From Luteitalea sp. (GTDB taxonomy: Bacteria; Acidobacteriota; Vicinamibacteria; Vicinamibacterales; Vicinamibacteraceae), in NCBI GenBank assembly GCA_009377495.1, contig WHTZ01000002.1:124001-188000 (forward strand): DNA of 64,000 nucleotides. The letters are read 5' to 3'. Position 1 is the stretch's first letter; every line of letters starts with the position of its first letter. Of this stretch, positions 6,981 through 16,364 are shown piece by piece. The position numbers and the translations under genes are program-made. The notes beneath the pieces were generated by a model. The model did not search any database. It saw nothing but the letters and a program-made list of their open reading frames with translations, and had not been told where the DNA came from.

Positions 6981-9550
6981 GAGGCCAACTCCACTTCCAC
7001 CTTGAACCGATCGCTCACGGTTGTTTCAAGCGTCTGGATGAGAGCAGCCGCGCGCAGATCGGCGTCCGCCGCGCGCAGCCGCTCGAGCCGACTCGGTGTG
7101 TCGTAGATCATGGCGCGCGCGACCGGCGCCTTGAGTGGCCGCTGGCTCTCCGACTTGGCCCGCCGCACCTCGCCGAGCACGTCGGTGGCCACCTCGAGCG
7201 TCTCGAGGTCGGCGGGATGCTCACCGCCGATGGCGTCCAGCAGCTCATCCCTTGTCGGCCACGTGGCGCGATGAACCGAGCCGGACTGCCACCACGACCA
7301 CACTTCCTCTGTAACGAACGGCAGATACGGTGCGAACAATCGCAACATGACGGGCAGCGCGACCAGCATGGCGCCGTTCGCCGACGAGGCGGCCTCCACG
7401 CCTTGATCCCCGTAACGCCGCGACTTCACGAGCTCGAGGTAGTCGTCACAGAATGCCCAAAAGACGCGCTCGATGCGGTCGAGGGCACGCGCGTACTCGT
7501 ACTGCTCCAAGTCTTCGGTCGTGTCGCCCACCAGACGTGCCACACGCGTGAGGAAGCCACGGTCTACCGATTGTGTGACGGGACCGCTGGGCTCGAGCCG
7601 GCTCAGCACGAACTTCGATGCGTTCAAGAGCTTGATCGCCAGCCGCCGGCCGACGCGCATCTGCGCCGTGTCGAACGCGGTGTCCACGCCCGGCGCCCCA
7701 CTCGCCGCCCAGTAGCGCACGCCGTCCGACCCGAACTCTTGGAGCAGCGCCAACGGCGTCACGACGTTGCCCTTCGACTTCGACATCTTCTTCCGGTCTG
7801 GATCGAGCACCCAGCCAGAGATCGCGACGTTGGCCCACGGCAGCGAGTCGTGCTCCAGGTGAGCGCGCAGCACGGTCGAGAACAGCCACGTCCGGATGAT
7901 GTCGTGGGCCTGTGGCCGGAGATCCATGGGGAAGACGCGAGTGAAGAGACTCGTGTCTTCCTCCCAGCCGGCCGCGATCTGCGGCGACAACGATGACGTC
8001 GCCCAGGTATCCATGATGTCCGGATCGCCGCGAAAGCCTCCGGCTCGACCTCGCTGGTCTGGACGGTAGCCGTCTGGTGTGTCCGTCGAGGGATCCATTG
8101 GAAGGCGCGCTTCCGATGGAATGATCGGATGCTCGTAGTCGGTCTCGCCGCCGCCGCCGACCGGATACCAGACCGGGAACGGCACGCCAAAGAAGCGCTG
8201 ACGGCTGACGCACCAGTCTCCGGTGAGACCATTCACCCAGGCCTCGTAGCGGTGGCGCATGTGATCCGGCACCCACGTGAGCTCGCGACCGCGCTGTAGC
8301 ATCGCGTCGCGGAACTCTGTCGCCTTGATGAACCACTGACGACTGGTGACAATCTCGAGCGGCCGCTCGCCTTTTTCGTAGAACTTCACCGCGTGCGTGA
8401 TCGGACGCGGCTCACCTACCAGATCGCCGCTCTCGCGCAGGTGCTCGACGATGGCGGCACGCGCCTTGGCGAGGGTCAGACCCTCGAGCGTCTGATAGAC
8501 GCGCTGGGCACGGTCCGGGTCGGTCGATTCCCAACCCGAGACGCCCCACGTCACGGCCCGTAGGCGACCGTTTGGTTGGATCACGCTGCGCACGGGCAGT
8601 CGCAGCTCCCGCCACCAGGTCACGTCTGTCAGGTCGCCGAACGTGCAGATCATGGCGATGCCCGAGCCTTTGTCCGGATCGGCCAGCTCGTGCGCACGCA
8701 CCGGCACGCGCACACCGAAGAGCGGCGTCACGACGTCCGATCCGACCATCGTCTTGTAGCGGTCGTCGTCCGGATGCGCAACCAGCGCCACGCACGCGGG
8801 AATGAGCTCGGGCCTGGTGGTGTCGATTTCGACGGCACCTTCTCGGTCTGTCCGAGCAAAACGGATCCGGTGATAGGCGCCCGCCACCTCGCGATCCTCC
8901 AACTCGGCCTGTGCGACGGCCGTCTGGAAATCGATGTCCCACAAGGTCGGCGCCTCGACCTGATAGGCAAGGCCACGCGCCAGCAACCGCAGAAACGCGC
9001 GCTGCGACGCGCGTTGCGCTCGCGTGCCGATGGTCGCGTAGGTCATCGACCAATCGACGGATAAGCCGAGATACCGCCAGAGCTCCTCGAACGCCTTCTC
9101 GTCCTGCTCGGTCAGCTTGGAGCAGAGCTCGATGAAGTTGGGCCGCGAAATGGCGATGGGCGCCTTCCCGGGCTTCTCGGGCGGGACGAAGAGCGGGTCA
9201 TACGCCAATGAGGGGTCGCAGCGCACGCCGTAGTAGTTCTGCACCCGGCGCTCGGTTGGGAGACCGTTGTCGTCCCATCCCATTGGGTAGAACACGTCCT
9301 TGCCACGCATGCGATGAAAGCGCGCCACCACATCGGTGTGCGTATACGACGCCACGTGGCCGATGTGCAGCGTGCCGCTGACGGTCGGCGGCGGCGTGTC
9401 GATCGCGTAGACCTCGGCGCGCGGGCGCGTCCGGTCGAACCGATAGATAGCGTCCGCCTCCCAGCGCCTCGTCCACTTGGGCTCGAGGCCCTCGAGCGCT
9501 GGTTTGTCGGGAACGGTGAGGGGACTGTCGAGCGTCCGGCCCTCGGGCAT
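6977..9550 (-). CDS. valS: Valyl-tRNA synthetase
   Basis: Class I synthetase charging tRNA-Val. Motifs visible: the HIGH box in TVSGTLHIGHVASYTHTD, the GWDDNGLPTE editing-associated segment, and KMSKSKGN followed by VVTPLALLQEFGSDGVR. The C terminus ends soon after the anticodon-binding domain and shows no long coiled-coil arm, which fits the shorter 'type 2' ValRS rather than the E. coli type. I chose the ATG at 9550 (MPEGRTLDSPL); the frame continues upstream to 9628, but those residues do not look conserved. The stop overlaps the nadC start. Confidence 0.95.
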   Translation of the reverse strand: MPEGRTLDSPLTVPDKPALEGLEPKWTRRWEADAIYRFDRTRPRAEVYAIDTPPPTVSGTLHIGHVASYTHTDVVARFHRMRGKDVFYPMGWDDNGLPTERRVQNYYGVRCDPSLAYDPLFVPPEKPGKAPIAISRPNFIELCSKLTEQDEKAFEELWRYLGLSVDWSMTYATIGTRAQRASQRAFLRLLARGLAYQVEAPTLWDIDFQTAVAQAELEDREVAGAYHRIRFARTDREGAVEIDTTRPELIPACVALVAHPDDDRYKTMVGSDVVTPLFGVRVPVRAHELADPDKGSGIAMICTFGDLTDVTWWRELRLPVRSVIQPNGRLRAVTWGVSGWESTDPDRAQRVYQTLEGLTLAKARAAIVEHLRESGDLVGEPRPITHAVKFYEKGERPLEIVTSRQWFIKATEFRDAMLQRGRELTWVPDHMRHRYEAWVNGLTGDWCVSRQRFFGVPFPVWYPVGGGGETDYEHPIIPSEARLPMDPSTDTPDGYRPDQRGRAGGFRGDPDIMDTWATSSLSPQIAAGWEEDTSLFTRVFPMDLRPQAHDIIRTWLFSTVLRAHLEHDSLPWANVAISGWVLDPDRKKMSKSKGNVVTPLALLQEFGSDGVRYWAASGAPGVDTAFDTAQMRVGRRLAIKLLNASKFVLSRLEPSGPVTQSVDRGFLTRVARLVGDTTEDLEQYEYARALDRIERVFWAFCDDYLELVKSRRYGDQGVEAASSANGAMLVALPVMLRLFAPYLPFVTEEVWSWWQSGSVHRATWPTRDELLDAIGGEHPADLETLEVATDVLGEVRRAKSESQRPLKAPVARAMIYDTPSRLERLRAADADLRAAALIQTLETTVSDRFKVEVELAS

Positions 9551-9624
9551 AACGCCACATCGTAATGGGTTCGCCCGGTGGCGGGCAAGGTCCGTCGCGC
9601 TTGCCGTAGGGCGAGGATTTCTTC

Positions 9625-10032
9625 TCACGCTTCTTGCGCGTGGGCGCGAACGTGACCGCTAATAAAATCGACGATCTGCTGCATGGGAGTGCCGGGAATG
9701 AAGATGCCCCGAATGCCGATCGCGTGCAACTTCGCAACGTCTTGGTCCGGGATGATTCCCCCCACGACGACCAGCACGTTGTCCAACTGGTGCTGTTGGA
9801 GAAGGGTCATCACGCGTGGACAAATGTGGAGGTGCGCGCCCGAAAGAATGGACAGGCCGATCACGTCGGCGTCCTCCTGCAGGGCGGCAGAGACGATCTG
9901 GTCTGCTGTCTGCCGCAGGCCCGTATAGATAACCTCCATCCCCGCGTCGCGGAGGGCACGCGCGATAACCTTCGCCCCGCGGTCGTGGCCATCCAGGCCT
10001 GGTTTGGCGATGATGACGCGTATCTTGCGCAT
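9625..10032 (-). CDS. mcmA2: B12-binding subunit of an acyl-CoA mutase
   Basis: A 135-aa cobalamin-binding Rossmann domain. The DxHxxG signature is [12 protein letters not shown], whose His is the lower axial ligand to cobalt; SILSGAH and [11 protein letters not shown] complete the cofactor site. The domain is the stand-alone small subunit of split methylmalonyl-CoA-type mutases. The start [12 protein letters not shown] at 10032 is preferred over an open frame extending to 10131, because that extension runs into the large subunit gene, which ends at 10037. The two subunits are thus 4 bp apart and co-transcribed. Confidence 0.92.
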   Translation of the reverse strand: MRKIRVIIAKPGLDGHDRGAKVIARALRDAGMEVIYTGLRQTADQIVSAALQEDADVIGLSILSGAHLHICPRVMTLLQQHQLDNVLVVVGGIIPDQDVAKLHAIGIRGIFIPGTPMQQIVDFISGHVRAHAQEA

Positions 10033-10036
10033 GGGA

Positions 10037-11710
10037 CTATACGTTCGGCTCTTCCTCGTATTCGCCCCAGACCTCGCGCAGCGCGTCGCATGTCTCCCCG
10101 ATCGTCGCGTAGGCCCGTACGGCATCCACAATCGGGTACATCAGGTTGTCGTGCCCCACAGCGGCTCGTCGCAGAGCATCCAGCGCACGATGCACCGCCG
10201 CCTGATCTCGGCTGGCTCGCAGCTCACGGAGTCGCTGGCCTTGCACCTCGGCTGCCTGTTCGTCGATGTAGAGGGTCGAGATCGGCGCCTGATCCTCCAT
10301 CGCGAACTCGTTCAGGCCGACAATGATCTCGTCCTTGCGCTCGACGGCCTGCTGGAAGCGGTATGCGCTCTCGGCAATCTCCCGCTGGGGATAGCCCTGC
10401 TCGACCGCCGCGACCATCCCACCCATCCGGTCGATCGTGTCGAAGTGGCGGTACGCATCCGCCTCGAGCTCGCAGGTGAGCTTCTCGACGAAGTACGACC
10501 CACCCAGCGGGTCGACCACGTTCGCCACACCGCTCTCATGGGCGATGACTTGCTGCGTCCGCAGCGCGAGTGTGGCCGCCTCGGCGGTTGGCAGTGCGAG
10601 CGCCTCGTCCAACGAGTTGGTATGGAGCGACTGGGTGCCACCGAGCACTGCCGCGAGTGCTTGGATCGTTGTCCGCACGACGTTGTTGTACGGCTGCTGA
10701 GCGGTCAGTGACACGCCGGCCGTCTGCGTGTGGAAGCGCAACTTCCACGATCGCTCCTGTTTCGCGCCAAACCGGTCGCGCATGACATGCGCCCATATGC
10801 GACGCGCCGCGCGGTACTTGGCGATCTCTTCGAAAAAGTCGTTGTGCGCGTTGAAGAAGAACGAGATGCGCGGCGCGAAGTCGTCAACCTCGAGACCGGC
10901 ATCGACACCCCATTGGACGTACTCGATGCCATCGCGCAACGTAAAAGCCAGCTCCTGCGCGGCCGTCGCGCCCGCTTCGCGAATGTGATACCCGCTCACC
11001 GAAATCGTGTTCCAGCGCGGAACGTGCTTCGTACAGAACGCGAACACGTCGGTGATGAGGCGCATGGAGGGCCGCGGCGGATAGATGTACTCCTTTTGCG
11101 CAATGTACTCTTTCAGGATGTCGTTCTGAATCGTGCCCGACAGTTGCTGCCAGTCGACGCCTGTCTTCTCTGCCACGACGAGGTACATGGCGAAGATCAT
11201 CGCGGCGGGCGAGTTGATGGTCATCGACGTCGTGATCGCCGACAGGTCGATGCGGTCGAAGAGGCGTTCCATGTCAGCCAGCGACGTCACGTTCACGCCG
11301 CACTTGCCGACCTCGCCGAGCGACAGCTCGTGGTCGGGATCACGCCCCATGAGCGTGGGGAGATCGAAGGCCACGCTCAAGCCGGTGCCGCCCGCCGCCA
11401 GCAACTCCCGGTAGCGCTGATTCGTCTCCTCCGGCGTCCCGAACCCGGCAAACTGCCGCATCGTCCACGGCTTGCCCCGATAGCCGGTCGCGTGGATGCC
11501 TCGCGTGTACGGAAATACGCCCGGATCCCCGAGGTCTCGTGCGTAGTCGAGGTCGGGCACGGCTTCCGGCGTGTAGAGTCGCTCGACCTCACGGCCGGAA
11601 ACGGTGGTAAATGACGCCCGGCGTTCCGGCGCCTTCTCGAGGGCTGGCGCCAGCGTGTCTCGTTCCCAGTCGGCACACGCAGACGAGGGCGTCGCAACCG
11701 TTTTGCTCAC
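10037..11710 (-). CDS. mcmA1: Acyl-CoA mutase large subunit (methylmalonyl-CoA mutase family)
   Basis: A 557-aa TIM-barrel subunit of an adenosylcobalamin-dependent carbon-skeleton mutase. Visible: [65 protein letters not shown] (His about 242, equivalent to catalytic His244) and [17 protein letters not shown]. The residue matching Arg207 of Propionibacterium methylmalonyl-CoA mutase is Gln here (about 205), as in isobutyryl- and hydroxyisobutyryl-CoA mutases, so the substrate is uncertain. The start is GTG. The nearby acyl-CoA dehydrogenases suggest a role in branched-chain or propionate metabolism. Confidence 0.93.
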   Translation of the reverse strand: MSKTVATPSSACADWERDTLAPALEKAPERRASFTTVSGREVERLYTPEAVPDLDYARDLGDPGVFPYTRGIHATGYRGKPWTMRQFAGFGTPEETNQRYRELLAAGGTGLSVAFDLPTLMGRDPDHELSLGEVGKCGVNVTSLADMERLFDRIDLSAITTSMTINSPAAMIFAMYLVVAEKTGVDWQQLSGTIQNDILKEYIAQKEYIYPPRPSMRLITDVFAFCTKHVPRWNTISVSGYHIREAGATAAQELAFTLRDGIEYVQWGVDAGLEVDDFAPRISFFFNAHNDFFEEIAKYRAARRIWAHVMRDRFGAKQERSWKLRFHTQTAGVSLTAQQPYNNVVRTTIQALAAVLGGTQSLHTNSLDEALALPTAEAATLALRTQQVIAHESGVANVVDPLGGSYFVEKLTCELEADAYRHFDTIDRMGGMVAAVEQGYPQREIAESAYRFQQAVERKDEIIVGLNEFAMEDQAPISTLYIDEQAAEVQGQRLRELRASRDQAAVHRALDALRRAAVGHDNLMYPIVDAVRAYATIGETCDALREVWGEYEEEPNV

Positions 11711-11716
11711 AGTGCT

Positions 11717-13939
11717 TCAGCTCCCGACTCTGAACCCGACGAGCTCGCGGGCAGACTTTCCGCTCGCGGTCGCTTTCAGCTCCACGAGAAAATCCCCGGG
11801 GGGCAAGCCCGCCAGGGGCAAGTCCACCTGCCACGTGTAGACGCCCCCTTGCGGCGCCGCTCCCACGGGTAGATCCGACATGGGCTGCCCTTGTCGATTG
11901 AGCAGACGCGCGTTCGGCTTCAGGCCGGCGCCCCCACCGGGCGCGGAGCCCGCAAACCGGATCAGCAGCCGCTCGGTCCGGCTGAACTCGCGCGCGGCCG
12001 TCGGCACCGCGTTCGGGCTCTTGCTCACGCCCCGAAACTCCACGGCCGTCCGCACGCGGTACACGGCCGGTGTGGCCACCTGCACCTCGGGCGTCGTGAA
12101 ATCGGGAACGCGCACGTCCAGCAGATCGGAGTCGACAACACCACCGTCTTCGCCTTCCGCGGACAATCGTACCTGCATGGCGCCGGGCGGCGCCGTAAAC
12201 GTCACCTGCGTATCGGTCGAGCCGGCGTCGGGCACCACGCCGCGGAAGTACGGTGCGCCGCCATTCCCCGCGGCGGTCACGCGCACGCGTGTCACCCGCT
12301 CGCGCCGTTCACTGGCCTGGCCGGCCGCCGGCTCCCAGGCAAACATCACCTGCGATTGCCCGTCCGGGCCGGGCGATGAGCCGACCCAGGTCCGAATGAT
12401 CTGCGCTCGGCGCGGTCGCTCCACGGCAGCCAAGGCGTTGGTCACGTCGGGTGGAGGTCCGGGCTTGGTCGCTTCGGTGAGGCGCTTCACGGCGTCCTCG
12501 TCGTATGCCCAGTAACCGCGCCGCGCACGCACGTCGACGCCGTCCCGATTCACGCGCACTTTGATCTCGTGGAACCTGCCGTCGGTGGCTTTGGTCGTCG
12601 TGTAGCCCAAAAGATAGTATGCGCTCGAGTCGCGCAGCATCTGGTTCAAGCCGCTCATCAGGTCGTTCTGATTGACGATGGCGCGACCGTCGGTCTCATC
12701 GGCCAAGACCCGCAACGTGTCCATCGTCTCGCGAAGCGAGGTCGAATCCGTCGTGAGCGGGACGGCTGGCTGGCTGAGGTCGTGCTCGAACGCCGCGAGG
12801 CCACGGGGATCGAGCGCATAGATCGACGTGTTGTTGCGATTGGCCGAGGCGAACACCTCGCGCAGCTCTGTGTGCAAATCCGTGTTCGCGAAGAAGCGCG
12901 CGCGATCCTCTGACATGCCACCGCCCAGCGTCGAGTTGCCCCGGTTCGGGTTGCCCATGCCCGGCATCGACGCCACCGGATCGTTCATCTGTGGCGGCAC
13001 GTAGTTCGAGTAGCCTTCGCTGACGAGCACGACGGTCTTGCGCCCTTCGCGCATCCCGCCAAGCTTGACCATCAGGCCCTCGAGGGCGGACAGGCTCACC
13101 TGATTGCGAATGCGCTCGACGACCTCGACAGGGTAGTTCGCATACTGCTCCTCGAACTGGTTGCGTGGAAAGTAGTCACCCTTCCGCCCGAGGAACTTCC
13201 GCATGCCGGCCGACACCAACCGGCGGTTGCGCGTGAACTTCACCTCCGACAGAGACGAGAGCGGCGTCATGACCGCCACCATATCCAGCGTGCCGAGGTG
13301 GTTCTCAACCCAGTCGGCCAGGACTCGTCGGACGAAGAGGTCTGCGCCGCGACGCACGTGGTAATCGTCCAGGAAGATCACCATGAGCCGGACGTCATCG
13401 CGCGCGGCTTCTGCTTCCTCGACATAGTCCGAGGTAATGGCCGACGGCGACGCCTCACCCGGCTCTGGCTCGCCACTCACGCGGATCAGGCGAAATGTCT
13501 CGATGGCCTTCGGCTCGCCATCCTCCCGCAGCTCGAAGTCACGTGCCGTGAGATCGGTGATCGGGTTGCCTTTCTTGTCGGTGACGATTGCGTCGACCCG
13601 CACGAAGTTGATGCCGGTGCGGAAGGTCGGTTGCTGCGAAGCCCCTGACTCATCTTCAGTGGCGGACTGGCCACGCTCCTGGCCTTGTTCGCGCGGTGCC
13701 GGGGGCGACGGCTGGCCCTTCCCTTCCTCGGCCGGTGGGCTCTGTGGCGGTGGCGGTTCCGCCGGCGGTCGGGGCTCGGCTGGCGGTTCCTGCGGAGGCT
13801 CCTGCGCCGCTACTGCAACCCTGGGTACCGGTTCGGCTGCCTCGGCGGCCTGGCGCGCCATCTGGATACCCGCGGCGCCCGCCAGGGCGCACGCTGTCGA
13901 GAGAGCAACGACCTGCTTGCGTAAATGGCTGGAAATCAT
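11717..13939 (-). CDS. VWFA-related acidobacterial domain protein, secreted
   Basis: A 740-aa exported protein. The ATG at 13939 (MISSHLRKQVVALST) follows AGGA and starts a signal-like hydrophobic segment (STACALAGAAGIQMA). Next comes a Pro/Glu-rich linker, then a beta domain (FVRVDAIVTDKKGNPI) and a von Willebrand A fold with LMVIFLDDYHVRRGADLF and VVLVSEGYSNYV. The order FVRVDA-beta domain then VWA is the hallmark of the acidobacterial family TIGR03436. The C-terminal half is beta-rich. The frame extends to 14008, but that would run toward the divergent acyl-CoA dehydrogenase start. Function unknown; probably surface or periplasmic. Confidence 0.85.
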   Translation of the reverse strand: MISSHLRKQVVALSTACALAGAAGIQMARQAAEAAEPVPRVAVAAQEPPQEPPAEPRPPAEPPPPQSPPAEEGKGQPSPPAPREQGQERGQSATEDESGASQQPTFRTGINFVRVDAIVTDKKGNPITDLTARDFELREDGEPKAIETFRLIRVSGEPEPGEASPSAITSDYVEEAEAARDDVRLMVIFLDDYHVRRGADLFVRRVLADWVENHLGTLDMVAVMTPLSSLSEVKFTRNRRLVSAGMRKFLGRKGDYFPRNQFEEQYANYPVEVVERIRNQVSLSALEGLMVKLGGMREGRKTVVLVSEGYSNYVPPQMNDPVASMPGMGNPNRGNSTLGGGMSEDRARFFANTDLHTELREVFASANRNNTSIYALDPRGLAAFEHDLSQPAVPLTTDSTSLRETMDTLRVLADETDGRAIVNQNDLMSGLNQMLRDSSAYYLLGYTTTKATDGRFHEIKVRVNRDGVDVRARRGYWAYDEDAVKRLTEATKPGPPPDVTNALAAVERPRRAQIIRTWVGSSPGPDGQSQVMFAWEPAAGQASERRERVTRVRVTAAGNGGAPYFRGVVPDAGSTDTQVTFTAPPGAMQVRLSAEGEDGGVVDSDLLDVRVPDFTTPEVQVATPAVYRVRTAVEFRGVSKSPNAVPTAAREFSRTERLLIRFAGSAPGGGAGLKPNARLLNRQGQPMSDLPVGAAPQGGVYTWQVDLPLAGLPPGDFLVELKATASGKSARELVGFRVGS

Positions 13940-14031
13940 TGGTGTCCTGCCTCGAGTGTGCCACGCTCGGTGGGGATCATTGGTAATGATAACATTCACG
14001 CGAGTCACATCCTCGTCTTACTCATCGAAAC

Positions 14032-15201
14032 ATGAGCGACCTCTCAGTCGACACGACCCTCCCTCTCACATCCCTCTCGGAGGACGAAGCGATCTTCCGC
14101 GACAGCGTCCGGACGTTTGCGGACGAAGAGGTCCGGCCACGAGTCCGCGAGATGGACGAGCGCGGCGCGTTGGATCCCGATCTGGTGCGGCAGCTCTTCG
14201 AGCTCGGCGCGATGAGTATCGAGATCCCCGAGTCGTACGGAGGAGCCGGTGGGCGCTTCTTCCACGCCGTGCTGGCCGTCGAGGAGCTATCGCGGGTCGA
14301 CCCGTCGGTTGGCGTCCTCGTGGACGTGCAGAACACGCTCGTCATCAACGCCCTGCTACGCTGGGGCAACGAACGCATCAAGCACCGCTATTTGCCGAAG
14401 CTCGCGACCAGCTGGGTCGGCGCCTACGCGCTGTCGGAGGCCGAATCCGGCAGCGATGCGTTTGCCATGAAGACGCGCGCTCTCGAGGTGCGCGACAGCT
14501 TTCGTCTCTCGGGACGAAAGGTTTGGATCACCAACGGGAATGAAGCCGACGTATTTCTCGTCTTTGCCAACATCGACCCGGACGCGGGCTACCGCGGCAT
14601 CACCGCGTTTGTCGTTGAGCGAGGCTTCGAAGGCTTCACGGTCGGCAAGAAGGAAGACAAGCTCGGCATTCGCGCGAGCAGCACGTGCGAGCTGCTGCTC
14701 GACGAGTGCCGGGTGCCGCGTGAGAACGTGCTAGGCGAGCTCGGGAAGGGCTACAAGGTGGCCATCGAAACGTTGAACGAGGGGCGCATTGGCATTGGCT
14801 CTCAGATGGTCGGTCTCGCACGCGGCGCGCTCGATCACGCGATCAAGTACACGAAGGAACGCAAGCAGTTCGGCCGGCCCGTCGCGGAGTTCCAGGGTGT
14901 GCAGTTCCAGCTCGCGCGTGCCGCTACCGAGGTCGAAGCGGCGCGCCTGCTGGTCTACAACGCCGCGCGGCGGCATGACGCGCGGCAGCCGTTCCTCACC
15001 GAAGCCGCCATGTGCAAGCTCTTCTCCTCAGAGGTCGCGGAACGGACGACCTCGCTGGCCGTGAACCTATTCGGCGGATACGGCTTCGTGAAGGACTATC
15101 CGGTCGAGAAGCTGTACCGCGACGCCAAGATTGGCCAGATCTACGAGGGTACCTCGAACCTGCAGCTCCAAACGATCGCGAAGCAGATCCTGGGTACGTA
15201 G
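14032..15201 (+). CDS. Acyl-CoA dehydrogenase (short/branched-chain type)
   Basis: FAD-dependent dehydrogenase, 389 aa, introducing the alpha-beta double bond in acyl-CoA and passing electrons to ETF. The three acyl-CoA dehydrogenase domains are visible: the N-terminal helical part (EDEAIFRDSVRTFADEEV), the middle beta domain (YALSEAESGSDAFAMKT, WITNGNEAD) and the C-terminal helical part (RKQFGRPVAEFQGVQF). The catalytic Glu lies in GQIYEGTSNLQ near the end, the position used by short- and branched-chain enzymes. A second paralogue begins 15 bp downstream, and an acyl-CoA mutase lies just beyond the divergent VWFA gene. Confidence 0.94.
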   Translation: MSDLSVDTTLPLTSLSEDEAIFRDSVRTFADEEVRPRVREMDERGALDPDLVRQLFELGAMSIEIPESYGGAGGRFFHAVLAVEELSRVDPSVGVLVDVQNTLVINALLRWGNERIKHRYLPKLATSWVGAYALSEAESGSDAFAMKTRALEVRDSFRLSGRKVWITNGNEADVFLVFANIDPDAGYRGITAFVVERGFEGFTVGKKEDKLGIRASSTCELLLDECRVPRENVLGELGKGYKVAIETLNEGRIGIGSQMVGLARGALDHAIKYTKERKQFGRPVAEFQGVQFQLARAATEVEAARLLVYNAARRHDARQPFLTEAAMCKLFSSEVAERTTSLAVNLFGGYGFVKDYPVEKLYRDAKIGQIYEGTSNLQLQTIAKQILGT

Positions 15202-15215
15202 AAGAGATCATTACG

Positions 15216-16364
15216 ATGGATCTCGACCTCACCCCAGAGCAGCAGGCGTTCCTGACGCTCGTCGAGCAGTTCGCGCGTGACGAGGTGTTGCCGTGCGCTG
15301 CGACCATCGATGAGCAGGACGCGTTTCCGCGCGACCTCATCGCACGCGCAGGCGCGCTAGGCCTGATGGGCGTGACCGTGCCAACGGCGCACGGCGGCGC
15401 TGGCCGTGATCAGGTGACCTACGCGCTCGCGCTCGAGGCCATCGCACGGGCGAGCGCCACCGTCGCCGTGATTCTGGCGGTGAACAACTCGCTGCTCGTC
15501 ACGCCGCTGCTGGCCTTTGCCAGCGACGATCAGAAGGCGCGGTGGCTGCGCCCGCTGGCCTCAGGTGACGCGCTCGGGGCCTTTGCGCTCTCCGAGGAGC
15601 AGGCAGGCACCGACGCCTTCAATCAGCAGACCCGCGTCACGCCCGATGGTTGCGGCTACCGGCTCAATGGGCGCAAGGTTTGGGTGGCGAACGCCGTAGC
15701 GGCAGATGTGGCCATCGTCTTTGCCGCGTCGCACTCGGACGCGCGCAGGCGAGGGATCAGCGCCTTCCTCATACCACTCGACGCCGAGGGCATCGTCCGA
15801 AGTGCGCGCAACGACTCGCTGGGCGTGCGTGGTCTCGGGTGCATGGACGTCGATCTCCAAGACGTCTACGTCGACGCGAGTCAGGTAATCGGCGCGCCAG
15901 AGGACGGGCTGAACGTGGCCCGGTGCGCGCTCGAGAACGGCCGCATCGCCGTTGCCGCCCAGGCGCTCGGCGTCGGCCAGGCAGCACTGGATGAAGCCGT
16001 GCAACACGCGCGCACGCGCCAGACGTTTGGCCAGCCCATTGGGCGCTATCAGGCGATTCAGTGGATGCTGGCCGATACCGCCACCGAGCTCGATGCGGCA
16101 CGTCTGCTCACCCACAAGGCTGCCGCGATGGCGGATCTGCACGTGGAGGATCGCGTCATGCTCGAAGCCGCTATGGCGAAGCTCTACGCGTCCGAAGCCG
16201 CGCACCGTGCCGCTGACCGCGCCATGCAGATTCTCGCCTCCGCCGGTTATCGGCGCGGGTCCCGCGTCGAGCGCCTCTTCCGCGACGCACGCGCAATCGA
16301 GATCTACCAAGGCACGTCCGAGGTGCAGCGCATGATCATCGCGGAAGAGATCCTGGGGAGCTAG
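15216..16364 (+). CDS. Acyl-CoA dehydrogenase, second paralogue
   Basis: A 382-aa flavoprotein with the same fold as the upstream gene: TPEQQAFLTLVEQFARDE, the SEEQAGTDAFNQQT flavin segment, RKVWVANAVAADV, RQTFGQPIGRYQAIQW and the catalytic-Glu segment AIEIYQGTSEVQRM, in which Gln occupies the position of the usual Glu (IYQGTSE). Several acyl-CoA dehydrogenases place the catalytic base elsewhere in the chain, so this does not prove inactivity. The ATG at 15216 lies 14 bp after the first dehydrogenase stop; the frame continues far upstream inside that gene. The stop overlaps the convergent barrel gene by 4 bp. Confidence 0.93.
   Translation: MDLDLTPEQQAFLTLVEQFARDEVLPCAATIDEQDAFPRDLIARAGALGLMGVTVPTAHGGAGRDQVTYALALEAIARASATVAVILAVNNSLLVTPLLAFASDDQKARWLRPLASGDALGAFALSEEQAGTDAFNQQTRVTPDGCGYRLNGRKVWVANAVAADVAIVFAASHSDARRRGISAFLIPLDAEGIVRSARNDSLGVRGLGCMDVDLQDVYVDASQVIGAPEDGLNVARCALENGRIAVAAQALGVGQAALDEAVQHARTRQTFGQPIGRYQAIQWMLADTATELDAARLLTHKAAAMADLHVEDRVMLEAAMAKLYASEAAHRAADRAMQILASAGYRRGSRVERLFRDARAIEIYQGTSEVQRMIIAEEILGS

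Noticed and set aside
13437-14543. Long + strand frame over the VWFA gene 5' end and acyl-CoA dehydrogenase start
   Set aside because: It overlaps two well-supported genes in other frames and has no recognisable domain.
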